Source: CAZTAK01 sp964611585 (GTDB lineage: Bacteria; Pseudomonadota; Alphaproteobacteria; SHVP01). Taken from it: a stretch of 27,726 nucleotides of DNA. Made by a program: the position numbers and the translations under genes. Under the pieces are notes generated by a model. The model was not told where the DNA came from. It worked only from the letters and a program-made list of their open reading frames with translations, and made no database searches. The stretch lies in the NCBI GenBank assembly GCA_964611585.1, contig CAZTAK010000039.1:1-27726 (forward strand), written 5' to 3'. Below are positions 16,501-25,291 of the stretch, in pieces; position 1 is the first letter of the stretch; every line of letters begins with the position of its first letter.

Positions 16501-16936
16501 ATGACGAATGGCGAAATCGTTCTGCGAAAAGGGGCGGAGTTGATCATGATCGATCCGACCAATTCCCTGACGGCGGCGGCGCAGATCATGAACGAACAGA
16601 GAATCGGGCTTCTAGTGGTGGTTGGGCCACATGGGAATTTACCGGCGTGCTGTCAGAGCGCGACGTCGTTCGTGCGGTATCCGAGTAACCCAAGAAGATC
16701 CACAAGCTGAAGATCGAATCGATTGGGACCATGAACGTGGTCGCTTGCGGCCCCATTCGTCTCCTGAAGAAGTCTTGGCGATGATGAGAACGGGTAATTT
16801 CCGTCACATGCCGGTCGTCAATCAAGGCAAGCTGGTCGGTGCCGTCAGCATCGGCGGTATCCGCCAGCACCCGGTACGCGAGACGAAACTCGATCATAAC
16901 GCCCTTGAGATTTTGCTGGGTGACGACGCCTACTGA
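16501..16936 (+). pseudogene. CBS-domain protein, multiply frameshifted
   Basis: Three reading frames together spell a two-CBS-domain protein of about 145 residues. The first segment (from the ATG at 16501) carries SLTAAAQIMNEQRIGLLVVV. Near 16635 the frame shifts, and the next frame gives GVLSERDVVRAVSE, an in-frame TAA, then IHKLKIESIGTMNVVACGP. Near 16750 it shifts again, and the last frame gives SPEEVLAMMRTGNFRHMPVV and GKLVGAVSI, ending at 16936. Each shift is explained by loss of one base, for example an A in GGGAATTTACC. CBS pairs normally bind adenosine nucleotides and regulate partner proteins. With two frameshifts and a stop the gene is almost certainly inactive, unless the sequence is faulty. 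Confidence 0.85.
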
Positions 16937-16948
16937 CAAGAATAAGCT

Positions 16949-16967
16949 CCGCGGGCTGAACCCGCGG
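16949..16967. terminator. Hairpin between the CBS pseudogene and hyuB
   Basis: CCGCGGG and CCCGCGG form a perfect 7-bp stem with the loop CTGAA. It sits between two convergent stops (16936 and 16991) and could act for either strand, but neither side has a T-tract, so efficiency as an intrinsic terminator is doubtful. Confidence 0.45.
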
Positions 16968-16990
16968 GGTCACAAACTGGATGCACACAG

Positions 16991-18763
16991 TTATTCGGCT
17001 GCGACCTTGCGCAATTCGTTACGACGCGCTTCGGTAGCGGTCTCGTCGAGGTTCATATCGTCTGTGACGACCACGCCGTAGGCCTCGAAGGCCTGCTCGA
17101 CGGTGCAAAAATCGTCGAGCACATCGTCGAGCACCTGGGCGGCCGGGCGTTCCAGAGGGTCGCCGTAGCCACCGCCGCAGGGCGCATAGAACGCAACCAC
17201 GTCGTTTGCCTTGATCGGCACGCCAGAAAACTTGGCGGGCATATTGTTGACGTCGCCAGGATTCGCGGTGTTGTAGATATCGACTTTGCCGACAGCGCCC
17301 TCCTGGCCACCGAAAACGCCCCATGGCACATCGGTGTGACGGTCGCATTCGTGGGTAATGGAGGCATCGGTCAGTACGCGCTGCGACTTGACGACGCCAA
17401 TGCCGCCGCGGTGGGCGCCGGCGCCGGGCAAGGCATCGTCGCGTAACTCATAGCGGTCGCATACCATCGGCAGGTGCATCCCTAGGTCTTCGATCGGATT
17501 GTTGCGGGTATTGCACATCAAGTTGTCGATCGAATCGGGACCATCTGAACTCGGCCGGCCGCCATAACTGCCTTCGTTGACCTCGAGAAATACCCAGTAG
17601 TCACCGGTTGGCCGCAATCCCGCGTAGGCGATGAAGGAAAGGCTGGCCGAGCTTCCGGCGATTACTTTATCCGGAATCACCGGCGCCAACGCCCGCACGA
17701 CGCAATCGATCAAGCGGTTGCACTGAGTAAAACGGGCCTCCGCCGCGGCCGGAAATTCCGGATTGAAGATCGTGCCTTTTGGCGCGATCACCTCAATCGG
17801 ACGGAACGACCCTTGATTTTGCGGGATGTACTCCTTGGTGGTGGCCTGATCCAGCAACAATGCGCGGAAGGCGAAGTAACACGCGACCTTCGTCGACCCC
17901 TCAAAGGGGACGTTGTACCCGGTCGGAACCTGCTTGGCGGATCCGGTCAGGTCGACAACTACCTTGTCTCCGTTGATGCGCACCGTCACCTTGATTGGAA
18001 GGCGAACATCCCGGTTACGGCCGTCATCGTCGCACCAGCCTTCCGCGGTGTATTCCCCGTCGGGGATTTCGGATATGCGCTTGCGCAGCATGCTCTCCGA
18101 GTAGTCCATCAACTGGTTGCAGGCGTTCTGAACCGTTTCGAGGCTGTATTTTTCGATCAGGTCCTGGAACCGTGTCACACCCAGGCGGGCCGCCGCGATC
18201 TGCGCCTCGATGTCGTCGCGGAGCATGTTGGCTGTCCGGCTGTTGTTGCCGATGAATTTCCACAGGCCCTCGTTGCGCTTACCTTTTTCGTAAAGCTTTA
18301 TGCCCGCAAACAGCATGCCCTCGGCGAATACATCGGGAATGTCGATGATCAGCCCCGGCGTCGCCGATCCGATATCGATATGGTGCGCCGTATTGGCCGA
18401 GAACCCGACCAGCTTCCCATTCCAATAAATCGGAATCGCAATCAGGATGTCCGGTGAATGACTGGCGCCATGGTAGGGATGGTTGTGAATGATGACGTCG
18501 CCTTCAAACCATTCACCGTCTTGTAGGGTGTCTTGAATGCCCTGGAGGTAGCCGGGAATCGAGCCGATGTGCAGCGGAGTCGAATCCGATTCGCACAAGG
18601 TATTGAAATTCGCATCGAACAATCCTGCGCCCAGGTCCTGAGACTCGCGAATAATAGACGAGAACGACATGCGGTAAAGCACGTGCCCCATTTCCTTGGC
18701 GATGGTGTCCAGGGCACCGCCGATCACTTGCAACGTAATCGGGTCAACTTGCTTGGCGGTCAT
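16991..18763 (-). CDS. hyuB: HyuB: hydantoinase B/oxoprolinase family protein
   Basis: This 590-residue protein is of the hydantoinase B family, the second subunit of N-methylhydantoinase, 5-oxoprolinase and acetone/acetophenone carboxylase-type enzymes. Its family hallmarks include DPITLQVIGGAL at the N-terminus, FSSIIRESQDLGAGLFD (34-50), a DVIIHNHPYHGASHSPD segment (about 89-105) and RGGIGVV near 450. With HyuA these enzymes couple ATP hydrolysis to ring opening or carboxylation of amide or ketone substrates in the cytoplasm. The ATG at 18763 has a perfect GGAGG 7 bases upstream. The gene follows hyuA by 14 bases and is certainly co-transcribed. Substrate assignment among hydantoins, oxoproline and aryl or alkyl ketones is not possible by eye. 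Confidence 0.92.
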   Translation of the reverse strand: MTAKQVDPITLQVIGGALDTIAKEMGHVLYRMSFSSIIRESQDLGAGLFDANFNTLCESDSTPLHIGSIPGYLQGIQDTLQDGEWFEGDVIIHNHPYHGASHSPDILIAIPIYWNGKLVGFSANTAHHIDIGSATPGLIIDIPDVFAEGMLFAGIKLYEKGKRNEGLWKFIGNNSRTANMLRDDIEAQIAAARLGVTRFQDLIEKYSLETVQNACNQLMDYSESMLRKRISEIPDGEYTAEGWCDDDGRNRDVRLPIKVTVRINGDKVVVDLTGSAKQVPTGYNVPFEGSTKVACYFAFRALLLDQATTKEYIPQNQGSFRPIEVIAPKGTIFNPEFPAAAEARFTQCNRLIDCVVRALAPVIPDKVIAGSSASLSFIAYAGLRPTGDYWVFLEVNEGSYGGRPSSDGPDSIDNLMCNTRNNPIEDLGMHLPMVCDRYELRDDALPGAGAHRGGIGVVKSQRVLTDASITHECDRHTDVPWGVFGGQEGAVGKVDIYNTANPGDVNNMPAKFSGVPIKANDVVAFYAPCGGGYGDPLERPAAQVLDDVLDDFCTVEQAFEAYGVVVTDDMNLDETATEARRNELRKVAAE

Positions 18764-18777
18764 AGGGTTGCCTCCAG

Positions 18778-20877
18778 TTACGACGATGCTGCCGCACGAA
18801 TGTGAATGTTACCGTAATCCGTAACCGCCGCCTGGTAGCCCGGGGGCACCAGCGTCGTAGAATTGTGCTGAACGATCAGGGCGGGGCCGGCGATCTCGTG
18901 GCCTGCCAGTAGCTTGTCGCGGTCGTAGCGTGGTGTTTCGACGGTTTCTCCGTCGTCGAACGTGGTCGATCGTGAATAGAGGTAGGCTTGGTCGATGCCA
19001 GCGCCGTTGGCGGGCGCTAGTTTCGGCCATTTCAGGGGGTCCACGTCGGCCACGCCGACTACCCGCAGGGTCATGATTTCGACCTGGTCGCTGCCGAAAG
19101 TATAGCCGTAATCCGCCTTGTGCTGGGCGTGGAAACTATCGATTACGGTGTTCTTGTTGGCTTCGGACAGGGGCTCATCCGGCATGTCCGCACGCAGCTC
19201 GAACCCCTGACCATGATAGCGGCACTCGGCAATGCGCCGGAAATGCAGCATCGATTCAGGTACACCATCGGCCTTCAATTGGGCCCGGCATTGTTCCATC
19301 AGTTCATCGAAATAGCGATTGATGGCGGCAAAGTCCTCGTCGGTTGCAGTCGCAAGGACAGTCGGGGCGGATCGGGTGAATTCATACTGCATGTCGGTGA
19401 CCAGCAGGCCGATCGCGGCATTAATACCTGGCGCCGGCGGAACAATGACTTCCTTGGCCGCGACTTCGATGGCCAGGGCGACACCATGCAGCGGCCCCGC
19501 GCCGCCAAATGGCATCAGCGAAAAGTCGCGCGGATCGAACCCCCGAGCGACCGAGTTGGCCCGGATCGCGAGCGCCATATTTGAATTGATGATCTTGATA
19601 ATACCTAGTGCCGCATCCTCGACACTGAGGTCCATCTTGGCGGCTACACTGTCCTCGATCGCCTTGCGGGCGAGATCGGCATCGATTTTGAGGTCGCCTC
19701 CTAGAAAACGGTCGACGTCAAGCCGACCCAGCACGACTTGGGCATCGGTTACCGTTGGTTCGGATCCGCCGCGCCCATAGCACACCGGTCCTGGGTCGGC
19801 GCCCGCGGACCGGGGACCGACGCGGAACGCCCCACCTTCGTCGAGATAGGCGATCGACCCACCGCCGGCACCGATTGTCGCCATGTCGATCATCGGCGTC
19901 AGCACTGGATAGTCGCCGACGTAGGTATCGCGCGGGTTCATAATCTTGATTTGACCGTCGGGTATCGTGCTGATGTCGGCCGAGGTTCCGCCAATATCGA
20001 CGGTAATCAGATTCTTCGCACCCGACATTTCACCGGCCCAACGTCCGCCGATGACTCCGCCGGCGGCCCCCGACATCAATATCGTTACCGGTCGCTTGGA
20101 GGTGGTCTCGACGGTCGAAATGCCGCCGTTCGACTGCATGATGCGCAGCTTCGCGTGCATATCCATATCGCGCAGCTTCGCGGCGAGGCTGTTGAGATAT
20201 TTCGCCGTTCTTGGCCCGATATAGCCGTTCATCGCTGTCGTTGAGAAGCGCTCGTATTCACGGATGACGTCGACCACGTCCGACGACGTCGAAATGAAGA
20301 CGTCTGGCATTTCTTCTTCGACGATTTCGCGGGCACGCCGCTCGTGCTCGGTGTTCAGGAAGGCGAACAGAAAACAAATAATGACCGCCTCGATGCCGCG
20401 CTCTTTGAATACTTTGCAGGCGGCGCGCACTTCGTCTTCGTCGAGCGGTGTGTCGACGGTGCCTCCAGGGGGCAGAATGCGCTCTGAAATTGGAATTCGG
20501 TTGCGCCGCTTGACAAGTGGCTTCGACTGCCATGGCACGTCGAACTGCATCGAAAAATTGTAAGGGCGCTTGTGGCGGGCGATATGCAGAATGTCGCGGA
20601 ACCCCCGCGTCGTCAGCATTCCCACCTCGGACCCGTTGTGTTCCAGGGTAATGTTGGTGGCGACGGTCGTGCCGTGGACGATCAGCTCAACGTCATTGGG
20701 CGAAATCCCTCCGATTTCACATATTTCCTTAATTCCAGTGAGTACCCCGATGGATTGGTCGTTCGGAGTGCTGGGAACTTTGTGGACGAATACGCTCTGT
20801 TCTCCGTTGCCCTTGCCCGGAATCTCGAGGATAAAATCAGTAAATGTTCCCCCGACATCGACGCCGATCTTTGCCAT
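18778..20877 (-). CDS. hyuA: HyuA: hydantoinase A/oxoprolinase family ATPase subunit
   Basis: This 699-residue protein is of the hydantoinase A family, with the ATPase-type phosphate loop GVDVGGTFTD at residues 5-14. A second ASKHA-type loop VDIGGTSADIS lies near 288-298. The GGGSIAYLDEGG and GPRSAGADPGP segments (about 335-360) and the GGAGPLHG motif near 460 are typical. The C-terminal third is the usual HyuA C-terminal domain. It activates the substrate with ATP, and HyuB completes the reaction. I chose the ATG at 20877 because GGTGAG lies 5-10 bases upstream; a GTG at 20886 would add three residues. It heads the hyuA-hyuB operon and is divergent from the flavin oxidoreductase operon, suggesting shared regulation of a catabolic function. 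Confidence 0.93.
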   Translation of the reverse strand: MAKIGVDVGGTFTDFILEIPGKGNGEQSVFVHKVPSTPNDQSIGVLTGIKEICEIGGISPNDVELIVHGTTVATNITLEHNGSEVGMLTTRGFRDILHIARHKRPYNFSMQFDVPWQSKPLVKRRNRIPISERILPPGGTVDTPLDEDEVRAACKVFKERGIEAVIICFLFAFLNTEHERRAREIVEEEMPDVFISTSSDVVDVIREYERFSTTAMNGYIGPRTAKYLNSLAAKLRDMDMHAKLRIMQSNGGISTVETTSKRPVTILMSGAAGGVIGGRWAGEMSGAKNLITVDIGGTSADISTIPDGQIKIMNPRDTYVGDYPVLTPMIDMATIGAGGGSIAYLDEGGAFRVGPRSAGADPGPVCYGRGGSEPTVTDAQVVLGRLDVDRFLGGDLKIDADLARKAIEDSVAAKMDLSVEDAALGIIKIINSNMALAIRANSVARGFDPRDFSLMPFGGAGPLHGVALAIEVAAKEVIVPPAPGINAAIGLLVTDMQYEFTRSAPTVLATATDEDFAAINRYFDELMEQCRAQLKADGVPESMLHFRRIAECRYHGQGFELRADMPDEPLSEANKNTVIDSFHAQHKADYGYTFGSDQVEIMTLRVVGVADVDPLKWPKLAPANGAGIDQAYLYSRSTTFDDGETVETPRYDRDKLLAGHEIAGPALIVQHNSTTLVPPGYQAAVTDYGNIHIRAAASS

Positions 20878-21210
20878 GGATCTCACCCGTACCTAGGCGG
20901 CTGCAATCGAACCGCCGTGTGTTTTGATTAGCCGGAACCCGTTCAACTCCAAGTTTGGCAGCCCAACGTTCGGCGGCGCTAGACTACTGCTAGACACCAA
21001 GAACGCAAGCGGATCGGCCACGGTGCGGCGTTTTCCGCCGCCGCTCATCGGCAAGCCGGGATTGGAGGTCCGGTTAGGCCCCGCTCTCCGGGTGCCCATA
21101 GGGCTTTTGAGGTCTTTTCACAGGTAGGAGCAGGCGGTATGTTGCCGCCCGGCACCCGGGTCCCGGGGGTTGATTCACTATTACTGTGCGGTACGGAGGC
21201 GCGTCGGACA
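20878..21210. other. Divergent promoter region between hyuA and the OYE operon
   Basis: No gene is seen in these 333 bases. The only notable structure is a GC-rich near-repeat CCCGGGTCCCGGG at about 21156-21168, which could be an operator. TTGGCA (20955-20960) and TAGACT (20980-20985) are 19 bases apart, too far for a confident promoter. GGAGG at 21195-21199 serves the ATG at 21211, though at a long spacing. Confidence 0.35.
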
Positions 21211-22422
21211 ATGTCCAGCCAATTTCCCACCCTTTTTTCCGACTACAAGTTTGGTGGCCACACACTAAAAAATCGGATCGTTATGGCGCCCCTAACCCGG
21301 CAGTCGGCCGAAGACGACGGCACGCCGACTGATGAGATGGTGGCCTATTACGCCCGGCGGGCTCGCGGCGGTCTGTCGATGGTAATTACCGAGGGCTGCT
21401 ACCAGAACGACGAGTTGGCCTGCATCACTTACCTAAATCAACCGGGCTGTGCCAACGATAAGCACGTCGCGGCCTGGAAGAAGGTCGTCGACGCGGTCCA
21501 CGATCAGGGCGTTCCGATCATTCTGCAATTGCTGCACGCGGGCCGGGTAGCCGATCCGCGCACCCTTTTCGAAGGGCAACAGCCAGTCAGCGCCAGCGCG
21601 ACCCATAGTCAAGGCGCCGTGCTTTACACCGATACCGATGCGGAAATGCACGATCGCGGCCTTCAGCCACCCTGGCCCAAAGTAACCTTTCCGCCAGCAA
21701 GGGAACTGACTGTGGCCGAGATCGAGCGCATTGCGGAGGGTTTCGCGGAGGGCTCCGCGCGTGGCATGGAGGCCGGATTCGATGGCGTCGAAATACATGG
21801 CGCCAACGGCTACCTGCTGTACCAGTTCATCGATCCGACGCAAAACCTTCGAACCGATGAATACGGCGGGTCCCCGGAAAACAATGTTCGTGCTGCAAAA
21901 CTGTGCTGCCAAAAGGTCCGTGAGGCCATCGGACCGGACAAGATCATCACATTGCGGCTGTCCCAGGACGGTGTCGACGCATTCGATGGTGCGTGGCCGG
22001 GCGGCGTAGAGTATGCTCGCGCAGTGGGTGCCGCGCTCGCCGATGCGGATGTCGACGCCTTGCACTGGTCGAGTTTTGGCTGGGACGACAATCGCGATCC
22101 CAATTCAGACGTGCCGATACCGCAGGCGATCCGCGAGGCGAGCGGCCTGCCGATGATTACAAATGGCGGAATTTCGGAAGGCGAACATGGCGAACGTGCA
22201 CTCACGACCGGCGCCGCCGATCTCGTCGCCGTTGGGCGACCGCTGTTCGCTCACCCCGACTGGCCGTACATCATTCGTGCCGGTGAGCCCTACAACTGGA
22301 TCGAGTTCGACCGGAAATACGTTGTCAAGCCGGCTTACGACTATACCTACGGCTATCCGCTTGACCTGTTCGTTCCGGGCTCTTGGGATTCCGATTTCGA
22401 AAACGTCCGAAGGAAAAGTTGA
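21211..22422 (+). CDS. NADH:flavin oxidoreductase, Old Yellow Enzyme family
   Basis: This 403-residue FMN-dependent TIM-barrel oxidoreductase is of the Old Yellow Enzyme family. It shows NRIVMAPLTR (21-30), the flavin-contacting QLLHAGR (106-112), and the substrate-binding HGANGYLL (196-203), with His196 and Asn199 in the usual places. NLRTDEYGGSPENN (212-225) and the FMN-phosphate region GAADLVAVGRPLFAHPDW (334-351) follow. It lacks the iron-sulfur and second flavin domains of 2,4-dienoyl-CoA reductase, so it is a single-domain ene-reductase. The ATG at 21211 is chosen because it starts the family sequence and has GGAGG upstream; a longer in-frame start at 21139 adds nothing recognisable. 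Only 5 bases separate it from the next gene, so it heads a three-gene operon. Its substrate is unknown. Confidence 0.93.
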   Translation: MSSQFPTLFSDYKFGGHTLKNRIVMAPLTRQSAEDDGTPTDEMVAYYARRARGGLSMVITEGCYQNDELACITYLNQPGCANDKHVAAWKKVVDAVHDQGVPIILQLLHAGRVADPRTLFEGQQPVSASATHSQGAVLYTDTDAEMHDRGLQPPWPKVTFPPARELTVAEIERIAEGFAEGSARGMEAGFDGVEIHGANGYLLYQFIDPTQNLRTDEYGGSPENNVRAAKLCCQKVREAIGPDKIITLRLSQDGVDAFDGAWPGGVEYARAVGAALADADVDALHWSSFGWDDNRDPNSDVPIPQAIREASGLPMITNGGISEGEHGERALTTGAADLVAVGRPLFAHPDWPYIIRAGEPYNWIEFDRKYVVKPAYDYTYGYPLDLFVPGSWDSDFENVRRKS

Positions 22423-22427
22423 CGCCG

Positions 22428-22871
22428 ATGCCGCGGATCGAGATCGGGATCTGGCAGTTCGTCCGCATCATGGTGCAGTTTGAGGATGAGGCGGAACGTA
22501 AGAACCGTCCACCGGGATCGGTTTACGAGCGTTGGTGCGATGCCTGGAAAGAAGTCGATAGCCGGCTAACAGCGTTGGGCCGGTCCGATCCCGCGGCCTA
22601 TTCCGATTTGATGATGAATCAGGAAATTGTCCTCGAATGTGGAGCCGCCCAAATGTCGGAAGTGTCCGGCGCCATCGATTCGGTTGTGCGGGCGATGAAG
22701 AAGTCGGTGAAAAAGGGCGGTGAGAACCGGCGGCTGGATGATCTCCGGTTCGAAATCCAGGAACTCGACGATCTGCGGCGCCGCATCGCCCCGGCCGGGC
22801 GGAAAGTGTCGCGTAAACCCCGGTACCGCGCCGGGAGTGGCAGAAAAAAGAACCCACCCAGAACGAGTTAG
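22428..22871 (+). CDS. Unrecognised basic alpha-helical protein
   Basis: I do not recognise a family for this 147-residue protein. It is mostly helical with many charged residues. The N-terminal part is acidic or mixed, and the last 25 residues (from about VSRKPRY) are strongly basic and look disordered, which would suit nucleic-acid or acidic-partner binding. No signal peptide or membrane segment is present. The ATG at 22428 is preceded by GAAGGAAAAG inside the end of the flavin oxidoreductase gene. Gaps of 5 and 4 bases to its neighbours place it in their operon, which is the main evidence that it is real, together with normal codon use. Confidence 0.75.
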   Translation: MPRIEIGIWQFVRIMVQFEDEAERKNRPPGSVYERWCDAWKEVDSRLTALGRSDPAAYSDLMMNQEIVLECGAAQMSEVSGAIDSVVRAMKKSVKKGGENRRLDDLRFEIQELDDLRRRIAPAGRKVSRKPRYRAGSGRKKNPPRTS

Positions 22872-22875
22872 GACT

Positions 22876-23565
22876 ATGCCGAACACATTCCGCGGGATGT
22901 TAGTGTCGTTTACTGAGACGGATCCCGAAGACGAAGCCGAATCCAACGATTGGTTCAATCGCGAACATATCGACGAACGCTCCACGACACCGGGTTTTAC
23001 CCGTGCCCGGCGGTATGTCGCCGTCGAGGGTGCGCCCAAGTACTTCGCTACCTACGAGACAGAAACCGGTTCCGTGTTGGCGTCTCCGGAATACCTTCGC
23101 GTGGTATCCAATCAGACCGAGTGGAGCCGCCGCGTCATTCCCAAATTCACGGTACTGGAACGCTATACCTTGAGCCTGTCGGTCGATCAGTTGCACGGGA
23201 TCGGCGGCGCGGTCGCGGTGGTCCGGCTGTCGCCGCCCGAGGGATCGGACGCCCGGGGCGCGTTGCGGGCGTGGATTGCCGGCAATGTCGTCCCGGAGGT
23301 GATCAAACTGCCTGGTGTTATCGGTGCGTGCCTCGGTGAAAACATGCTCGAGGCGGTCAACGCGACCGGCGACGCTGCCCGCGCGATCGGCGGCCGTCAG
23401 GTCCGGGCCGAAGCTGAGGAGTGGCTTGTCCTCTTCGAGGGCGTGGCACCCGGGCCCGTCAAGATTGCCGCGGAGGGGCTGGCCCAAGGGATCGGGGCCT
23501 ATGGTGTTGACCAGGCCGTCGTCTCCGGAATCTACCGCTTTCTCTACGGGTATTATCCGGCCTAG
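22876..23565 (+). CDS. Dimeric alpha/beta-barrel (EthD-like) protein
   Basis: This 229-residue protein has an N-terminal ferredoxin-like half of the dimeric alpha/beta-barrel superfamily. The pattern NDWFNREHIDER (24-35), PGFTRARRYVA (39-49) and PKYFATYETE (54-63) is that of EthD-like proteins. The second half (about 105-225) shows a similar strand-helix pattern and may be a second copy of the fold. Members of this superfamily bind or process small hydrophobic compounds, and many are poorly characterised. TTAGGA precedes the ATG at 22876, which lies 4 bases after the previous stop. As the last gene of the oxidoreductase operon it probably acts on the same compound, which is inference. No catalytic residue can be named with certainty. 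Confidence 0.78.
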   Translation: MPNTFRGMLVSFTETDPEDEAESNDWFNREHIDERSTTPGFTRARRYVAVEGAPKYFATYETETGSVLASPEYLRVVSNQTEWSRRVIPKFTVLERYTLSLSVDQLHGIGGAVAVVRLSPPEGSDARGALRAWIAGNVVPEVIKLPGVIGACLGENMLEAVNATGDAARAIGGRQVRAEAEEWLVLFEGVAPGPVKIAAEGLAQGIGAYGVDQAVVSGIYRFLYGYYPA

Positions 23566-23775
23566 CGCTCAAAAGCGGTGCAGGAGGGGGCCTTGTGCGG
23601 GGTTTTCTTCTTTGGAGTGGTTCTATGCTAGTTTCCACGCCGAACGCCGCGTAAGCGGTCCGGCGAGGGGAACACATTAGTGGGACAGATCAGGAACATC
23701 GTCGACGCCTGCGAGGCGACGCACGACGAATACGCATAACAGCGGTTTGTATCTATCTTCCGCAAGAGAATTCTA

Positions 23776-24867
23776 ATGGAGATGTCGCAGGATTTGCGCA
23801 CGGTCTATGACCAGCGAATCGGTCCGGCTTTCGAGAAAAGGAACGGGCGCGAAGCAACGGGCCGGGAAATCCGCAAAGAGATGCTGCACGAACCATTGTT
23901 CGAGACCTGGAGCGCCATGCGGCACATCGCGCAACAGATGACCTGGTGGTCGGTACAGTCCTCGATCGAACGCAGCCTGCCGGAATTGATCGAGATCGCC
24001 GAAGAGATTGCGAAGCAATACCCCGCCGGTGGAACGCTCGAACTGAATTCCGATGGCGATATTCCGCGCGAGGTGGCCGATCTCGACGTTCACTTGATGC
24101 CTGGCTGTTTTCACACCGAGCATGCGGACGACGATGTTGCTCAAGGTGCGGTCTATCACCACGGCACAACAGTATTTTCCGGCGGCCTGCCGCATCGGCG
24201 CTCAAGCAAGGGATCGGTCGCGGAATCGATTTCGCATTTTGTCGCGCTGCCTTACCCCGATTTCAAGCCCAAGCGGATTCTCGATCTCGGCTGTACCGCT
24301 GGTGCCAATACATTGCCCTACCTCGACGTGTTCCCCGACGCCGAGATACACGCCATCGACGTCGGCGCACCGGTGCTTCGCTTCGGCCATGCCCGCGCCG
24401 AAGCCGAAGGCAAGAAGGTTTACTTTCACCAAATGAATGCCGAGACACTCTCGTTCGAGGACGGATACTTCGACCTCCTCACGTCGAGTTTCTTCTTCCA
24501 CGAAGTTTCGGTGGCGGCGACCAAACGCATCATTTCCGAAAACTACCGCATGCTGCGGCAGGGCGGCTTGATGCTGCATATGGAGTTGCCGCCCAATTCG
24601 GAAGTGGATCCCTATTACGAGTTCTATCTTGATTGGGACGCCTACTATAGTAACGAACCGCACTATCAGGCATTTCGGGATCTCGATTTCCCGAAGACAA
24701 TTGGCGAATGCGGTTTCAAACCGGAGAACTACGTTCAGTTCCGGATTCCGAACTGGAGCAGCACAGATGCCGCTGCATTCGAAGAAAATGCCTGCGGTCA
24801 CGAAACAGCCCGCCGCGACCACGGCAACGGCGCGGTCTGGTTCACGTTCGGCGGCTGGAAGAACTAA
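23776..24867 (+). CDS. Class I SAM-dependent methyltransferase with N-terminal extension
   Basis: The 363-residue product has a methyltransferase domain in its second half. SAM motif I is ILDLGCTAGAN (168-178), where the usual GCGxG is GCTAG. The acidic end of strand 2 is in HAIDVG (Asp195). NAETLSFEDGYFDLLTSSFFFHE (about 222-244, quoted in part) covers motifs II-III, and RMLRQGGLMLHMELPP (near 260-275) is the post-motif strand. The N-terminal 150 residues are helical and not recognised. The C-terminal part has unusually many Tyr and Asp residues. The substrate is unknown. The ATG at 23776 has an AAGAGAA upstream; an ATG at 23782 is a close alternative. A 210-base gap separates it from the oxidoreductase operon, so it likely has its own promoter. 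Confidence 0.85.
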   Translation: MEMSQDLRTVYDQRIGPAFEKRNGREATGREIRKEMLHEPLFETWSAMRHIAQQMTWWSVQSSIERSLPELIEIAEEIAKQYPAGGTLELNSDGDIPREVADLDVHLMPGCFHTEHADDDVAQGAVYHHGTTVFSGGLPHRRSSKGSVAESISHFVALPYPDFKPKRILDLGCTAGANTLPYLDVFPDAEIHAIDVGAPVLRFGHARAEAEGKKVYFHQMNAETLSFEDGYFDLLTSSFFFHEVSVAATKRIISENYRMLRQGGLMLHMELPPNSEVDPYYEFYLDWDAYYSNEPHYQAFRDLDFPKTIGECGFKPENYVQFRIPNWSSTDAAAFEENACGHETARRDHGNGAVWFTFGGWKN

Positions 24868-24949
24868 GCGACGCAGGAGAGCGGGGTAAAGGGCAGGCCT
24901 TCATGGCTTGGCCCCAGGCTCGAAACTGCGTCCAAGGGGGGCAATCGTT

Positions 24950-25255
24950 ATGACCAAGAACATTACCTTGCCGCGCGCCTACAAAGGCAAGCGCATGTAT
25001 TTTTTTGAGGACCCTGCGCTCGATCAGTTGTACGGGATCGTTGTCGCCTTGACCGCGGAGGTATCGGTCCTCGCAGACAGGCTTGAGACGGTGGAAAAGC
25101 TGCTGGATTCGAACGGGACGGTGAGCCGCGCGGATATCGAGGCGTATCGTCCGGACCCGACCGAGGAAACTGTGCGTTCCGAGCGCCGCGAGGCTTACAT
25201 CGGCCGCGTCTTCCAGGCGATCAGCGAGGAAGCCGGGGCGCTCCGGGGCGAATAA
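24950..25255 (+). CDS. Small coiled-coil protein downstream of the methyltransferase
   Basis: I do not recognise a named family for this 101-residue protein. It starts with a basic segment (PRAYKGKRMYFF) and then a heptad-like stretch (about 25-55, LYGIVVALTAEVSVLADRLE) likely to form a coiled coil. The C-terminus is charged and helical (RREAYIGRVFQAIS). The ATG at 24950 is preceded by AAGGGGGGC; a longer frame from 24908 lacks support. It lies 82 bases after the methyltransferase on the same strand, so it may be its partner or an oligomerisation module. It is convergent with the cupin gene. Confidence 0.72.
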   Translation: MTKNITLPRAYKGKRMYFFEDPALDQLYGIVVALTAEVSVLADRLETVEKLLDSNGTVSRADIEAYRPDPTEETVRSERREAYIGRVFQAISEEAGALRGE

Positions 25256-25291
25256 AGTGCACCGGCGGCCGCAAGGGAGGCTAACCGATCC

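Noticed and set aside
20570..20931. Plus-strand frames over the 5' end of hyuA
   Set aside because: They are antisense to the ATP-binding N-terminus of HyuA and show no motifs.
23600..23630. Promoter candidate (TTTTCT and TATGCT) before the methyltransferase
   Set aside because: The TATGCT hexamer is plausible, but the spacing to the best -35 is only 15 bases and that -35 match is poor.
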